DNA of 19,437 nt from Cyanobacteria bacterium UBA1221 (GCA_002309425.1 DBXD01000014.1:6283-25719), one strand, 5' to 3'. Numbered from the stretch's first letter, positions 7,269 to 16,082 are shown. Numbers and translations: made by a program. The notes: generated by a model not told the origin, from the letters alone.

Positions 7269-9717
7269 TTTTAATAATCTCATTTTCAAGTTTTTTAAAT
7301 TCTTCTTCGCCCAGGCGGATTTTTAAATCTTTTATTCTTTGTTCTATTTTAATTTTGTACTGTTCTGAAGTTTTATCTTTGATTTTTGTTGAAGCTATGA
7401 TATAGGCTTTCAGGGCTTTTGAAAAATCCTTTCTGTCAGCATAAAAATCACCGAATTCAAGATTTGAATTAACTGTATAATACGGCTCATTAATTTCTCT
7501 TGCGGTTGTAATGGTTTTTTTGAAGTAATTAATTGCCTCGTCGGGATTTTTTCTTTTTAACATTTTTGCTAATCTGAGGGATGCCTCATATATTCCCGAC
7601 AAATTTTTATTTTCTTCATCTGTTGCAATACTTTCTTTATAATACCTTACTGCCAAATCGTCTTTGCCTGTGTCTTCAAAAATTGTGGCAAGATTAAGCA
7701 TTGCTGAGGCTAAATTCGGGTTGTCGCTGCTGATATCAATACAATGTTTATACAGTTTTACGGCATTTTCAATTTCATCCAGGTCATCGCATATTGTTGC
7801 AAATTTATAATACAATTCGGCAAGTATTTTTTTGCTTGTTGTTGCCTCAATCAGAGCAAAAGCTTTTTTATAAATTTCATAAGAAGCCTGAAGGTTGTCT
7901 GTTTTTATCAGAGCTAACAACATATATGTTTTAATTTTCAAGTCGCCTGATGCATTGCTTTCCGGTTTAAGAATTTCATTCAGAATTTGCTCGGCCTTAC
8001 CGTGTTTATATGTGTTATAAAATACATTGGCTATAAAATAACGCATTTCATTAAGTTTATCGACATCTCCCGCATTTACGAAATATTCAAGAGCCATATC
8101 GTAGTACTTCAGAGCGTTAAACCAATCCGATAAATTCTCATAGCATCTGGCGATTTTTGTATAGATTCTTGATACGACCAATGCGTAATTCTCATCATCT
8201 TTCATTGTCAGTGCCAGCTGGTAAAAAGCCAGAGCTTTCTTATGATTATAAGATTTTTCTTCTCTGTTTGCGGCATTAATTAATTCCATAAACGGTAATC
8301 TTGATTCTTCTGCCGTCAAAACTTTGTTTGAATAGTCAATATAGCTGTTTATGGAACTTGCAATGTCTTCCATTATTTGTTTTTCTTCGGTTTCTGTTTC
8401 AAATATAAATGATATTTTTCTGAGTTTTTCCTCTTTTGATTCCGGTTTTTCAACCTTAATATCCGGCTGGGGTGTGGAGGTTTCACCTTTTGGAATAGTT
8501 TCGTAATTTGCTTTTGTATCTGCAGAATATCCGATGGCTTCTACACGCATTGTTTCCATAGGTTTAACCTGCTGCGGTTTTTTGGGTATAAATAAAGTAT
8601 GGTATTCAATTTCCGAGCGCATCGTCTGTCGTGAAATCAGTAAATCTCTCTCAAACGGTTTCAGGGGAAGCTGGGTTGAATACAAATCTATACATGAATG
8701 GTGTAATTTTATAGAAACATTTTCAGGAATAGAATTTTGAGAAATTTCTTTATAATAATCCTGTAAATATATCATATTTTTTTCACGGCATAACAACAAA
8801 TTATCCACAAAATAATTTATTTTTTCTTCATCATATAAATTTATTGTTTCCAAAAGGTTCGTACTTACAGGATGCCGCATTACCGTCAAAAGTCTGAACA
8901 GATGCCCGCTTGTAGGATCAACCAGAGCAAGTGCTTCTCTCAGGATAAAATCGTTGTATGTAAGAAAACTCTTTGTATATCCCTCTATAAAATCTATTAA
9001 GGCAAGTTTGTGTGTGTTAATAATTTTTGCGGTTAGTTCCGTGTACAGGAAATATCCTCTTGAATGTTTGTACAGTTCATCGGATATCGGACCTATGGTT
9101 TTGATGCCTACCGAACGGAGATATTTTTCAAAAAGATTTTTTTCTAATGCCTGAATAATAACTTTGTCAAAATCTGTTTTACCGGTAAAATCTTCGTAGT
9201 TTACGGTTCTTGTGATTATAATAGTTTTTATATTTGGTTTCTGGTTTATATGGAATAAAAAGTCTAAAATTTCTTGTTTGTTTGTTTTTAAGATACTTTC
9301 AAAAGAGTTTATTACTATAACTATAGGTTGTGAAATAGTGTTGAAATAAGAAGAAATCTTTTGTGCAAAATTTTCCGATTTCAATTTTGGTTCGGTAATT
9401 TTACCCTGAGCGGTAAGTTCTTTAAAATCTTCAAAAAATGACAGGAAAATATCATCGAGTATAGTTGTTTCAAAACAGTTATACCTGAGAACTATTGCGT
9501 TCTCATTTAAAAAATTGAAAGAATGATTAACGACCTGAGTTTTCCCCGTTCCCATAAACCCGCTGACAAGCAGCAGGGGTTTATTTCCTTGGTAAAATTC
9601 AAAAATCTTTTCCAGCTGTTTTTTATTGTTTTCAGCAAGTATAGGATTTATTTCACTCTCTTCAATTTTGTTAAGGTTCTTTGTATCTGTATTTTCCCTT
9701 ATAAACGATATTGCCAT
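7261..9717 (-). CDS. P-loop NTPase (STAND/AAA-like) with C-terminal TPR repeats
   Basis: An 818-residue cytoplasmic protein with no signal peptide or membrane helix. An N-terminal nucleotide-binding domain has Walker A GFMGTGKT (53-60), a Walker-B-like strand PIVIVINSFE (131-140) and a sensor-1-like KTIIITR (164-170). A helical middle region follows (~200-350), then a charged, proline-containing linker (~370-440), then about seven TPR-like helical hairpins (~480-790; for example ALKYYDMALEYF, AVKLYKHCIDIS, AVRYYKESIA). This is the layout of STAND ATPases, which use repeats to sense a ligand and the P-loop to switch or oligomerise. The Walker B position normally Asp is Asn137, so hydrolysis may be weak. 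The ATG lacks a clear ribosome site. No specific family is recognised, so no biological role is assigned; a signalling scaffold or regulator is plausible. Confidence 0.85.
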   Translation of the reverse strand: MAISFIRENTDTKNLNKIEESEINPILAENNKKQLEKIFEFYQGNKPLLLVSGFMGTGKTQVVNHSFNFLNENAIVLRYNCFETTILDDIFLSFFEDFKELTAQGKITEPKLKSENFAQKISSYFNTISQPIVIVINSFESILKTNKQEILDFLFHINQKPNIKTIIITRTVNYEDFTGKTDFDKVIIQALEKNLFEKYLRSVGIKTIGPISDELYKHSRGYFLYTELTAKIINTHKLALIDFIEGYTKSFLTYNDFILREALALVDPTSGHLFRLLTVMRHPVSTNLLETINLYDEEKINYFVDNLLLCREKNMIYLQDYYKEISQNSIPENVSIKLHHSCIDLYSTQLPLKPFERDLLISRQTMRSEIEYHTLFIPKKPQQVKPMETMRVEAIGYSADTKANYETIPKGETSTPQPDIKVEKPESKEEKLRKISFIFETETEEKQIMEDIASSINSYIDYSNKVLTAEESRLPFMELINAANREEKSYNHKKALAFYQLALTMKDDENYALVVSRIYTKIARCYENLSDWFNALKYYDMALEYFVNAGDVDKLNEMRYFIANVFYNTYKHGKAEQILNEILKPESNASGDLKIKTYMLLALIKTDNLQASYEIYKKAFALIEATTSKKILAELYYKFATICDDLDEIENAVKLYKHCIDISSDNPNLASAMLNLATIFEDTGKDDLAVRYYKESIATDEENKNLSGIYEASLRLAKMLKRKNPDEAINYFKKTITTAREINEPYYTVNSNLEFGDFYADRKDFSKALKAYIIASTKIKDKTSEQYKIKIEQRIKDLKIRLGEEEFKKLENEIIKNG

Positions 9718-9758
9718 ATCGCTATATTACATTATATTTTAATATTTTGCAAATTAAG

Positions 9759-9787
9759 TTGTAAATATTTGGACTTTAAAGTATTTT
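9759..9787 (+). promoter_or_regulatory. Possible promoter of the envelope operon
   Basis: TTGTAA (9759-9764), 17 bases, then TATTTT (9782-9787), about 36 bases before the microprotein ATG. The matches are moderate. On the opposite strand a lone TATAAT (9731-9736) lies before the NTPase/TPR gene without a convincing -35. Confidence 0.35.
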
Positions 9788-9823
9788 TATTGTAAGATAT
9801 TAAGGTAAATACAAGGGGAAATT

Positions 9824-9928
9824 ATGGAATTTTTCAGAAAACACCAGAGAGCAATAGTTGCAATCATAGCAGTAACGTTCATTGCGTGGACGGTTGGTCT
9901 TATGATGCTTGCGCTTTTTGTTAAATAA
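9824..9928 (+). CDS. 34-residue single-pass membrane microprotein
   Basis: A short reading frame that conventional length cut-offs would miss. It starts MEFFRKHQRA and then has one hydrophobic segment (about residues 11-32, with AIVAIIAV and GLMMLALF) ending in Val-Lys. A strong AAGGGGA site precedes the ATG by about six bases, and the stop is 9 bases before the next gene, which itself has AGAGGA overlapping this end. The basic N-terminus followed by a helix predicts a cytoplasm-in inner-membrane peptide. The FRKHQ plus helix pattern resembles the N-terminal anchor of PpiD/SurA-type chaperones, but no such domain follows. As first gene of an envelope operon it could partner the M23 peptidase; its function is unknown. 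Confidence 0.72.
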   Translation: MEFFRKHQRAIVAIIAVTFIAWTVGLMMLALFVK

Positions 9929-9937
9929 GAGGATATT

Positions 9938-11095
9938 GTGAACTCTAAAAAATTTATAAAATATATTTGCCTATATTTACTTTTAGCGGGGATATTTTTA
10001 ACGGTTTCTCCGCAGTTGTCTTGTGCTGCTCCGGCATCAAACAATGCCACCATCAAACAAAAACTTCAAACCAATGAATCAAAAATGCAGACAACAAGGC
10101 AGAAAATTAAAACGCTGAAAGTCAAAGAACAGCAGGAAAAAAGTAAACTCGTACGAAATCAGCAAAGACTGGAAACCGCAAAAAGCAATCTTTCACAATC
10201 AGAAAACAGGTACAGTTCAATCAGCGCTAAATTAGCGGATATGGAGAAAAAGTTTGAGATTGCATCTGCTGAATTTAATGCGACTGATGCAGCTATAAAA
10301 AGCAGAATAAGACACGTTTTTAAAATGCAGCGTGTCGGAATGTTCGATTTACTGTTTAAAGCAAAGGATTTAAATTCTATGCTTGATACGGTTTATTTTG
10401 AACAGATAATAATAAAAAATGACTACAAGCAGATGATGGCACTGAAAGAGAGAACAGCAAAACTTGAAAAGATAAAAAATGATATTGCAGCTCAAAAGCG
10501 CTATCTGGCTGAATCAATAAATGAAATAAATTCCCAGAAGCGTTCAATACAAAAAGAAATTGCTCAAAATCAGAATATGATTAACAAGCTGAAAAATGAC
10601 AGAGCGGCATATGAAAGATCCGAAAGGGAATTGGCTCGTCAGTCAGCAAGTTTGCAATCAATGCTTAGTGCATACAGTAATTCTACCGTAAAGAGTGCAT
10701 CTGCCGGTTTTGTCAGACCAATCGGAGGAAAGATAACTTCACCTTTTGGCTGGCGAACTCATCCTATATTTAAGAGCCGTTCATTCCATTCGGGTGTTGA
10801 TATAGCAGGGCCAAATTACGGAAGCATTAAGGCTTCAAATTCCGGTAAAGTTATTTATACCGGCTGGTACGGCGGATACGGGAAAGTCGTTATTATTGAC
10901 CATGGCGTTATTGGCGGGAAGCCCACAACTACACTATATGCGCATATGTCGTCTATAAAAGTAAGTAACGGACAAGATGTTGTCAAAGGTCAGGTAATAG
11001 GTTTGGAGGGGACAACAGGTTACAGTACTGGGCCTCATTGTCATTTTGAGGTTCGTATAAACGGTAAACCGAATAATCCTATGAACTACATATAA
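9938..11095 (+). CDS. Coiled-coil M23 (LytM) peptidase, EnvC-like
   Basis: An exported peptidoglycan hydrolase or hydrolase activator of 385 residues. An N-terminal signal peptide ends near residue 30 (LSCA-AP; the Cys is not in a good lipobox). Residues ~35-245 are a long Gln/Lys/Glu-rich coiled coil, as in EnvC. The LytM domain (~260-385) has the zinc ligands His284 and Asp288 (HSGVD) and His369 in HCH, plus catalytic His336 (YAHMS) and His367. E. coli EnvC has lost these ligands and only activates amidases, so this protein may itself cut cross-links. The start is GTG at 9938 with AGAGGA upstream. It is second in the operon, 9 bases after the microprotein and 16 bases before the LptD-like gene. 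Confidence 0.92.
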   Translation: MNSKKFIKYICLYLLLAGIFLTVSPQLSCAAPASNNATIKQKLQTNESKMQTTRQKIKTLKVKEQQEKSKLVRNQQRLETAKSNLSQSENRYSSISAKLADMEKKFEIASAEFNATDAAIKSRIRHVFKMQRVGMFDLLFKAKDLNSMLDTVYFEQIIIKNDYKQMMALKERTAKLEKIKNDIAAQKRYLAESINEINSQKRSIQKEIAQNQNMINKLKNDRAAYERSERELARQSASLQSMLSAYSNSTVKSASAGFVRPIGGKITSPFGWRTHPIFKSRSFHSGVDIAGPNYGSIKASNSGKVIYTGWYGGYGKVVIIDHGVIGGKPTTTLYAHMSSIKVSNGQDVVKGQVIGLEGTTGYSTGPHCHFEVRINGKPNNPMNYI

Positions 11096-11111
11096 AAATA
11101 AGGAATACAGA

Positions 11112-13472
11112 GTGAAAAAAATAGTATATATATATCTAACAGCAGTAATTTTATTTGGAGCTCAGGTGTATGCCGCACCGACAGAAGAAGATCTTTTTGG
11201 TTCGGATTCTTTGGAAGTGATGGAAGAAGAATTTATTCAGCGTGGTGCTATCGGACAGGAAAAAACTGATAATATCCGCAATGCCACCGGAAGGTCAGAC
11301 ATGTTTGCGGACTATGCCTCCGTTTCCGGCGGCAGTGTAGGCCCAAGGAAATTAAAATCTATGCCTGTATTTAAAAAATGCCGTATAAAAGTGCAAAATT
11401 ATTTTAAAATTAAAGCGCATGAACATGATTTAAAAGAGGAGCAGGCATACCTGGAAGAACAGCGCAGGCAAGAGGAACAGTTAAAAAAAGAATTGGGTTC
11501 TTATGAGGATGTGCTGGATGATGAAGAAGTAAAATCCCTGACGGAAAGATCCCTGAATAAAACGTATAAAGATGAATCCGGTCAGGAAGTCAAAATTTCA
11601 GCGTTAGACAAATTTAAAGGATTCTTTAAACGCAAAAATAAAGTGAAAGATACTCAGGAGAAAGAGGCTGCCGATAAAAAAGACGGAGCTGCTTTGGAAA
11701 GTGATACCGTTACTCCTGCACTTTCCGGCGGAGTTAAAGAGGTTGTCGCAGAAAAAGACATGATTTTGGATTGCGACAAATTAAATTATGATGACGAAAC
11801 CTCTGAAATTGAAGCAACGGGTAATCCCGTGATGATATTTCCTCCGCAAAAGGTGACTATAAAGGCTGACAGATTAACATACAATACAGAAGGTAACATT
11901 ATCAGAGCCTTTGGCAATGTTGAAATTACAAAAGACGGTTCTCCGATATACGGGGATTATGTCATGATAAATATGAACGATGAGTCCTCAATTCTTACGA
12001 ATATGCGAACCGAAAAAATGAATATGACCATTAACGCAAAAGAGGTTATTGCGGATGAGGATACAATAGAATTTCATGATGGGTCGCTTGTCGGAGAACA
12101 GCATCATATTCTTAATTTAAAATCCAATATGATAGGCAGAAGAATGGCAAACTTCCAAATACCAGAAGAAGACCGTTCAAGTATATCTGACGGCGGATTG
12201 GATATAAAAATTAAGGCAAAAGAAATTTATGTTACAGCTAAAAAGAATCACGATGTTGTTAATGTAAAAGATGCTGATATATATTTTAAAGATAACCATA
12301 TTACACGTATAGGTTCATTCTCTGCCCATACGAACAAAGGCCACGAATACTTTGAGGCAAATAATCCGGAATTTGGTACTATACCCCGTGTGGGTATGTT
12401 CTTTGGACCCGGTTTTGTATTTGATACCCCGAACGGTGCATCAATGAAGTTAATACCGTTTATCAATTACAAAGACAAATGGGGTTTGGGTGCAGCTTTA
12501 AAATACAGAAGCGGTACAAATTATACCGAAATGTTTTATGGCTCAGCAAAAGATATATTTACGTTGAGAGGCCGTCAGGATTTGGATGACAAACTCTTCC
12601 TGCAATACGGTATAAATTCATATCTTCCTGACTGGTTCTTGGGAAGCGGTATGTCGAAGTATCGTATGGAAGCTGTATATCAGGATTCTACCCTTATCCC
12701 GAACACATTGGGTGAAGGCAGGCATGCAAGGTACAGACAAAGGCTTTCCGGCGGTTATGTGCAGGATGCAAATTATAACAGAAAAGGTGAAAAACTTGGG
12801 AACAGTACAACGGGTACCGGCAGATTAAAATATATGGCCGAACTTTCACAAAATTTATTCAGTTACCGAAACAAGAAAAAGAATATCAATGTTAGTTTGG
12901 CGTGGAAACTTCAGGGTAGTGCCGCTGTTTACGGTACCGGAGATACACAGTTTATAGCAAGAACCGGTCCTGGGTTGCATACTCAGATTAAAAGGTGGGT
13001 TCAGGATGTAGGATATTTTGTATCGGGAAAAGATGATCATACTCCAGTTCCGAAACTTGATATATATCGTTATGGTCGTTCTAATGTTTATTTAAGAGAA
13101 TCTTTGCGACTTCATAAATATTTTACTGTCACCTGGATGGCATCTTCTGCCCTGTCAAACGATGCTCCTAACCATAAGAAATTCCAGGAAAACGGTTTTT
13201 ATTTTTCTATGGGACCTGATGATTTGAAATTTACGCTTGGATATGACTTTGTGCGTGAGAGGTCTTATTTATTGTTCTCTACTGCACTTGATTTAAAGGG
13301 TACACGTGTTGATTATAAAAAGATGGTAATTAAAAATCCTGAAAAACTTGGTAGGGATAATTCGGAAAAAGTTGAGCCGATTAGTTTTGATACTGCTTCC
13401 GGAACAGAGAAAATCAGACGTACTCACGCGCAGGTAATTAATATTGAAGACCCTGACAGAGAGCAGTTATGA
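11112..13472 (+). CDS. LptD-like outer-membrane LPS-assembly protein (OstA domain plus barrel)
   Basis: Probably inserts lipopolysaccharide into the outer membrane. It has 786 residues from a GTG start with AAGGA upstream. A signal peptide ends near residue 21 (VYA-AP). Residues ~22-210 are a charged extension with a Glu/Gln-rich coiled coil (108-128) and Lys-rich linkers. An OstA/LptA beta-jellyroll follows (~213-330; ADRLTYN, AFGNVEITKDG), then a long beta-rich region (~400-735) with alternating aromatic strands consistent with a barrel. About 45 polar residues come after the last strand, unlike classical barrels that end in an aromatic residue. Cyanobacterial LptD-like proteins (DUF3769) are a possible closer match. 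The neighbours lpxI and lpxB support the LPS role. It overlaps the next gene by ATGA. Confidence 0.8.
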   Translation: MKKIVYIYLTAVILFGAQVYAAPTEEDLFGSDSLEVMEEEFIQRGAIGQEKTDNIRNATGRSDMFADYASVSGGSVGPRKLKSMPVFKKCRIKVQNYFKIKAHEHDLKEEQAYLEEQRRQEEQLKKELGSYEDVLDDEEVKSLTERSLNKTYKDESGQEVKISALDKFKGFFKRKNKVKDTQEKEAADKKDGAALESDTVTPALSGGVKEVVAEKDMILDCDKLNYDDETSEIEATGNPVMIFPPQKVTIKADRLTYNTEGNIIRAFGNVEITKDGSPIYGDYVMINMNDESSILTNMRTEKMNMTINAKEVIADEDTIEFHDGSLVGEQHHILNLKSNMIGRRMANFQIPEEDRSSISDGGLDIKIKAKEIYVTAKKNHDVVNVKDADIYFKDNHITRIGSFSAHTNKGHEYFEANNPEFGTIPRVGMFFGPGFVFDTPNGASMKLIPFINYKDKWGLGAALKYRSGTNYTEMFYGSAKDIFTLRGRQDLDDKLFLQYGINSYLPDWFLGSGMSKYRMEAVYQDSTLIPNTLGEGRHARYRQRLSGGYVQDANYNRKGEKLGNSTTGTGRLKYMAELSQNLFSYRNKKKNINVSLAWKLQGSAAVYGTGDTQFIARTGPGLHTQIKRWVQDVGYFVSGKDDHTPVPKLDIYRYGRSNVYLRESLRLHKYFTVTWMASSALSNDAPNHKKFQENGFYFSMGPDDLKFTLGYDFVRERSYLLFSTALDLKGTRVDYKKMVIKNPEKLGRDNSEKVEPISFDTASGTEKIRRTHAQVINIEDPDREQL

Positions 13473-14104
13473 TGACAAACATTGATGATATAAAAAAACA
13501 AATAATATATTACGGAAAGCTTGCAGAAGCGAAAAATCTTACGCCCGGTGTTTCGGGAAATATGTCGGCAAGATATGAGGATAAGATAATAATAACATCA
13601 TCCGGTTCCGCAAACGGGTATTTGACGGAAGATGATTTTGCAATAATTGATTATAACGGCAATGTTATTGACGGAACAAAAAAACCTTCGAGCGAAAAAC
13701 TTTTGCACTGCGAATTTTATAAGATGCGACCTGATGTTAATTATATAATTCATATGCACAGCCCGTATTTAAGTTCGTTTGCTTCTGCCGGGAAGCCTCT
13801 GGATGAGCCCATTATGGCTGAAAATGTGTTTTATTTCGGGCAAATCCCTCTTGCGGAGTACGGATTGCCCTCCTCTACGGATTTGGTTGAAAAAACTTCA
13901 AAATATTTTAAAGACTATAATGCCGTATTAATGGCTAATCATGGAGTTATTGTCGGAGATAAAACCATTCATGATGCATTTTTAAAATTAACGCTTGCGG
14001 AATCTTATGCGCAGGTAGTTATTAACACAAAAATTCTTGGTGGTGCTAAAATATTAAATAAAAAACAAGTACAGGAAATCTTAGATTTAAGGAAAAATTT
14101 TTAA
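13469..14104 (+). CDS. Class II aldolase/adducin family protein (FucA/AraD-like)
   Basis: A zinc-dependent aldolase-fold enzyme of 211 residues, the typical size for L-fuculose-phosphate aldolase or L-ribulose-5-phosphate 4-epimerase. Motifs: GVSGNMS (27-33), ITSSG (42-46), PSSE with Glu76, HMHSPY with His95 and His97, and NHG with His158. By comparison with FucA, Glu76 is the catalytic acid/base and the three His bind the metal. It starts in ATGATG, the first ATG overlapping the LptD stop as ATGA; the second ATG is also usable. Its place inside an lpt-lpx operon suggests a sugar-phosphate step for envelope glycans, but the substrate cannot be read from sequence and methylthioribulose-phosphate dehydratase-type activity is also possible. 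Confidence 0.88.
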   Translation: MMTNIDDIKKQIIYYGKLAEAKNLTPGVSGNMSARYEDKIIITSSGSANGYLTEDDFAIIDYNGNVIDGTKKPSSEKLLHCEFYKMRPDVNYIIHMHSPYLSSFASAGKPLDEPIMAENVFYFGQIPLAEYGLPSSTDLVEKTSKYFKDYNAVLMANHGVIVGDKTIHDAFLKLTLAESYAQVVINTKILGGAKILNKKQVQEILDLRKNF

Positions 14105-14119
14105 AAGAGGAATGAAAAA

Positions 14120-14935
14120 GTGTCTATAAATTTGGAACATAAACAGGGATTAATAGCAGGTGACGGAACTTTACCGGTAAAAATGGCTCAATATGCAAAA
14201 GAAAACGGCTTTGATGTCGTTTGTATTTCTTTGGCGAAAGATAACGTATCAAAATTAAAAAAATATTGTTCAAAGGTATATTCCTGCCACCCCGGGGAAA
14301 TTAACAAAATAGAAAAAATAATTAAGGATGAAGAAATAAAACAGATTACTTTTTTGGGAAAAGTTCATAAAAGAGTGCTGTTAAAAATTCATAAGTTTGA
14401 TTCCCGTGCTATCGAGATTCTGAAAAATATGAAAAGACTTAATGACGATGAAGTCATGCTTATGATTGTAGATGAGTTTGAAAAAAACGGAGTAACGGTT
14501 CTTGACCAAACTATATTTATCAAAAATCTTATGATTCCGGCGGGAGTCCTTGGTAAACATAAACCGACAAAAGAACAGATGGAAGACGTAAACTACGGAT
14601 TTTGGCTTGCGAAAGAAATGGGTAAAGTTGATGTCGGGCAGTCTGTTGTAATAAAAGACAAAATGGCTATGGCAGTTGAAGCTATTGAGGGTACTGATGT
14701 CTGTATAAAAAGAGGTTCAAAGTTGGCCAAAAAAGGTGCCGTTGTTGTAAAAGTTGCAAAACCTAAACAGGACAAACGTTTTGATATCCCTGCGATAGGA
14801 CTTAAAACCTTAAAAACTATGAACAGACATAATGCTGCAGTTATTGCAGTTGAAGCAAATGAAACAATTATTGTAAATCAGGCGGAAGTCATAGAATATG
14901 CCGATGAGCATGACATTGTAATTATGGCAGTATAG
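14120..14935 (+). CDS. lpxI: UDP-2,3-diacylglucosamine pyrophosphatase
   Basis: Hydrolyses UDP-2,3-diacylglucosamine to lipid X and UMP, the step before disaccharide formation in lipid A synthesis; it replaces the unrelated LpxH. At 271 residues it is full length. It has the LpxI N-terminal motif GLIAGDGTLP (10-19) and the C-terminal catalytic-domain signature around GTDVCIKRG (191-199), VKVAKPKQDKRFDIPAIG (210-227) with Asp218 and Asp222, one of which should match the catalytic Asp of Caulobacter LpxI. The start is GTG at 14120, with AGAGG nine bases upstream; the nearby ATG at 14112 hits a stop after five codons. Its stop is one base before lpxB, which makes the product for the next reaction. 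Confidence 0.95.
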   Translation: MSINLEHKQGLIAGDGTLPVKMAQYAKENGFDVVCISLAKDNVSKLKKYCSKVYSCHPGEINKIEKIIKDEEIKQITFLGKVHKRVLLKIHKFDSRAIEILKNMKRLNDDEVMLMIVDEFEKNGVTVLDQTIFIKNLMIPAGVLGKHKPTKEQMEDVNYGFWLAKEMGKVDVGQSVVIKDKMAMAVEAIEGTDVCIKRGSKLAKKGAVVVKVAKPKQDKRFDIPAIGLKTLKTMNRHNAAVIAVEANETIIVNQAEVIEYADEHDIVIMAV

Positions 14936-14936
14936 T

Positions 14937-16064
14937 ATGAGCAAAAAGATTTTTATTATTACAGGCGAATACTCAGGAGATATACATGCAGGCTGCGTTG
15001 TAAGAGCCTTAAAAGAAAAGTATTCTGATATTGAAATAGAGGGTATTGGCGGTGAAAATCTTAAAGCGGCAGGTGTAAAACTGTTTTCTGACCAGAAAAA
15101 AATGGGAGCAGTCGGAATTTCCCCTGCTATAATTTTCAATCACTTTTTGCTTGGTAAACGTGTTGTTAATTATATTTTGAACGAATATAAGCCAGATTTG
15201 GTCTTGATGACGGATTATGGAGCATTTAATCTCAGTGTGTCAAAGTTTTTGCGTAATTCAGGTATAAAAGTTTTATATTATATTCCGCCGCAGGTGTGGG
15301 CAAGCCGTAAATGGCGAATAAATACCATAAAGAAAAATATTGATAAAGTCCTGTGTATATTCCCGTTTGAAAAAGAGATGTACGAAAGTTACGGAATAAA
15401 AACACATTATTGCGGGCATCCGCTTGTGTCGCAGCTCCCCGAACCGGCAGACAGAGAGGAATTTTTCAGCCGTCACGGTTTGGATTTATCAAAAAAGTTG
15501 GTATCAGTTTTTCCGGGTTCAAGAAAATTTGAACTGAAATACCTTGCAAATATCTTTATAAAATCAGCAAAAGAGCTGAAGAAAAGGCATCCGGAAATCC
15601 AGATATGTATTTCTCAGGCTCCAAATTTGCCGGATGATGTTTATCATAAATACATTAAAGATACTGATTTTAAGGTTATTAAAGGAGAAAATCAGTCATT
15701 GTTGAGTGTTTCCGATACGCTGATTCTTGCATCAGGTACGGTTGCATTAGAGGCGGCTCTCTATAAAACCCCTATGATTATTGCGTATCGCGGTCCGATT
15801 TTGTTTTACCTGATTTATTTACTCGTAAGGTGTATAAAAATGGTTTCTCTGCCTAATATTATTTTGAATAAAATGATTGTTCCGGAAATTATAGAGCAGA
15901 ATGTCAGCGTAAATAATATTACTTATAACATTGAAAAACTTCTTTATGACAAAGATGCCAGAAATGCTCAAATAGAAGGTTTATCAAAAGTAAAAGCACT
16001 GCTGTCTGATAAAGTTTCTTCCTCAGAAGCAGCTGAGGCAATTATTGAGGAATTGAAGATATAG
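14937..16064 (+). CDS. lpxB: Lipid-A-disaccharide synthase
   Basis: A GT19 glycosyltransferase that joins lipid X to UDP-2,3-diacylglucosamine, making the lipid A disaccharide at the inner face of the cytoplasmic membrane. Its 375 residues are the normal length. Motifs in order: GEYSGDIHAG near the N-terminus, GIGGENLKAAG, YYIPPQVWASR, CIFPFEKEMY, YCGHPLV, VFPGSRKFEL and ASGTVALEAALY. The ATG begins one base after the lpxI stop and has no strong ribosome site, so translation is probably coupled. It is the last gene of the plus-strand envelope operon. Confidence 0.97.
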   Translation: MSKKIFIITGEYSGDIHAGCVVRALKEKYSDIEIEGIGGENLKAAGVKLFSDQKKMGAVGISPAIIFNHFLLGKRVVNYILNEYKPDLVLMTDYGAFNLSVSKFLRNSGIKVLYYIPPQVWASRKWRINTIKKNIDKVLCIFPFEKEMYESYGIKTHYCGHPLVSQLPEPADREEFFSRHGLDLSKKLVSVFPGSRKFELKYLANIFIKSAKELKKRHPEIQICISQAPNLPDDVYHKYIKDTDFKVIKGENQSLLSVSDTLILASGTVALEAALYKTPMIIAYRGPILFYLIYLLVRCIKMVSLPNIILNKMIVPEIIEQNVSVNNITYNIEKLLYDKDARNAQIEGLSKVKALLSDKVSSSEAAEAIIEELKI

Positions 16065-16082
16065 TATAATTAATTTTATACT
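16063..16082. terminator. Hairpin at the convergent lpxB / ABC-ATPase junction
   Basis: AGTATAA (16063-16069) and TTATACT (16076-16082) form a 7-base-pair stem with a 6-base loop that spans parts of both facing stop codons. It is symmetric, so it could act for both genes, but there is no proper T-run on either side. Confidence 0.25.

Noticed and set aside
9938..10030. Lipoprotein signal in the M23 peptidase
   Set aside because: The Cys at residue 29 is preceded by Gln-Leu-Ser, a poor lipobox; ordinary signal-peptidase cleavage after SCA fits better.
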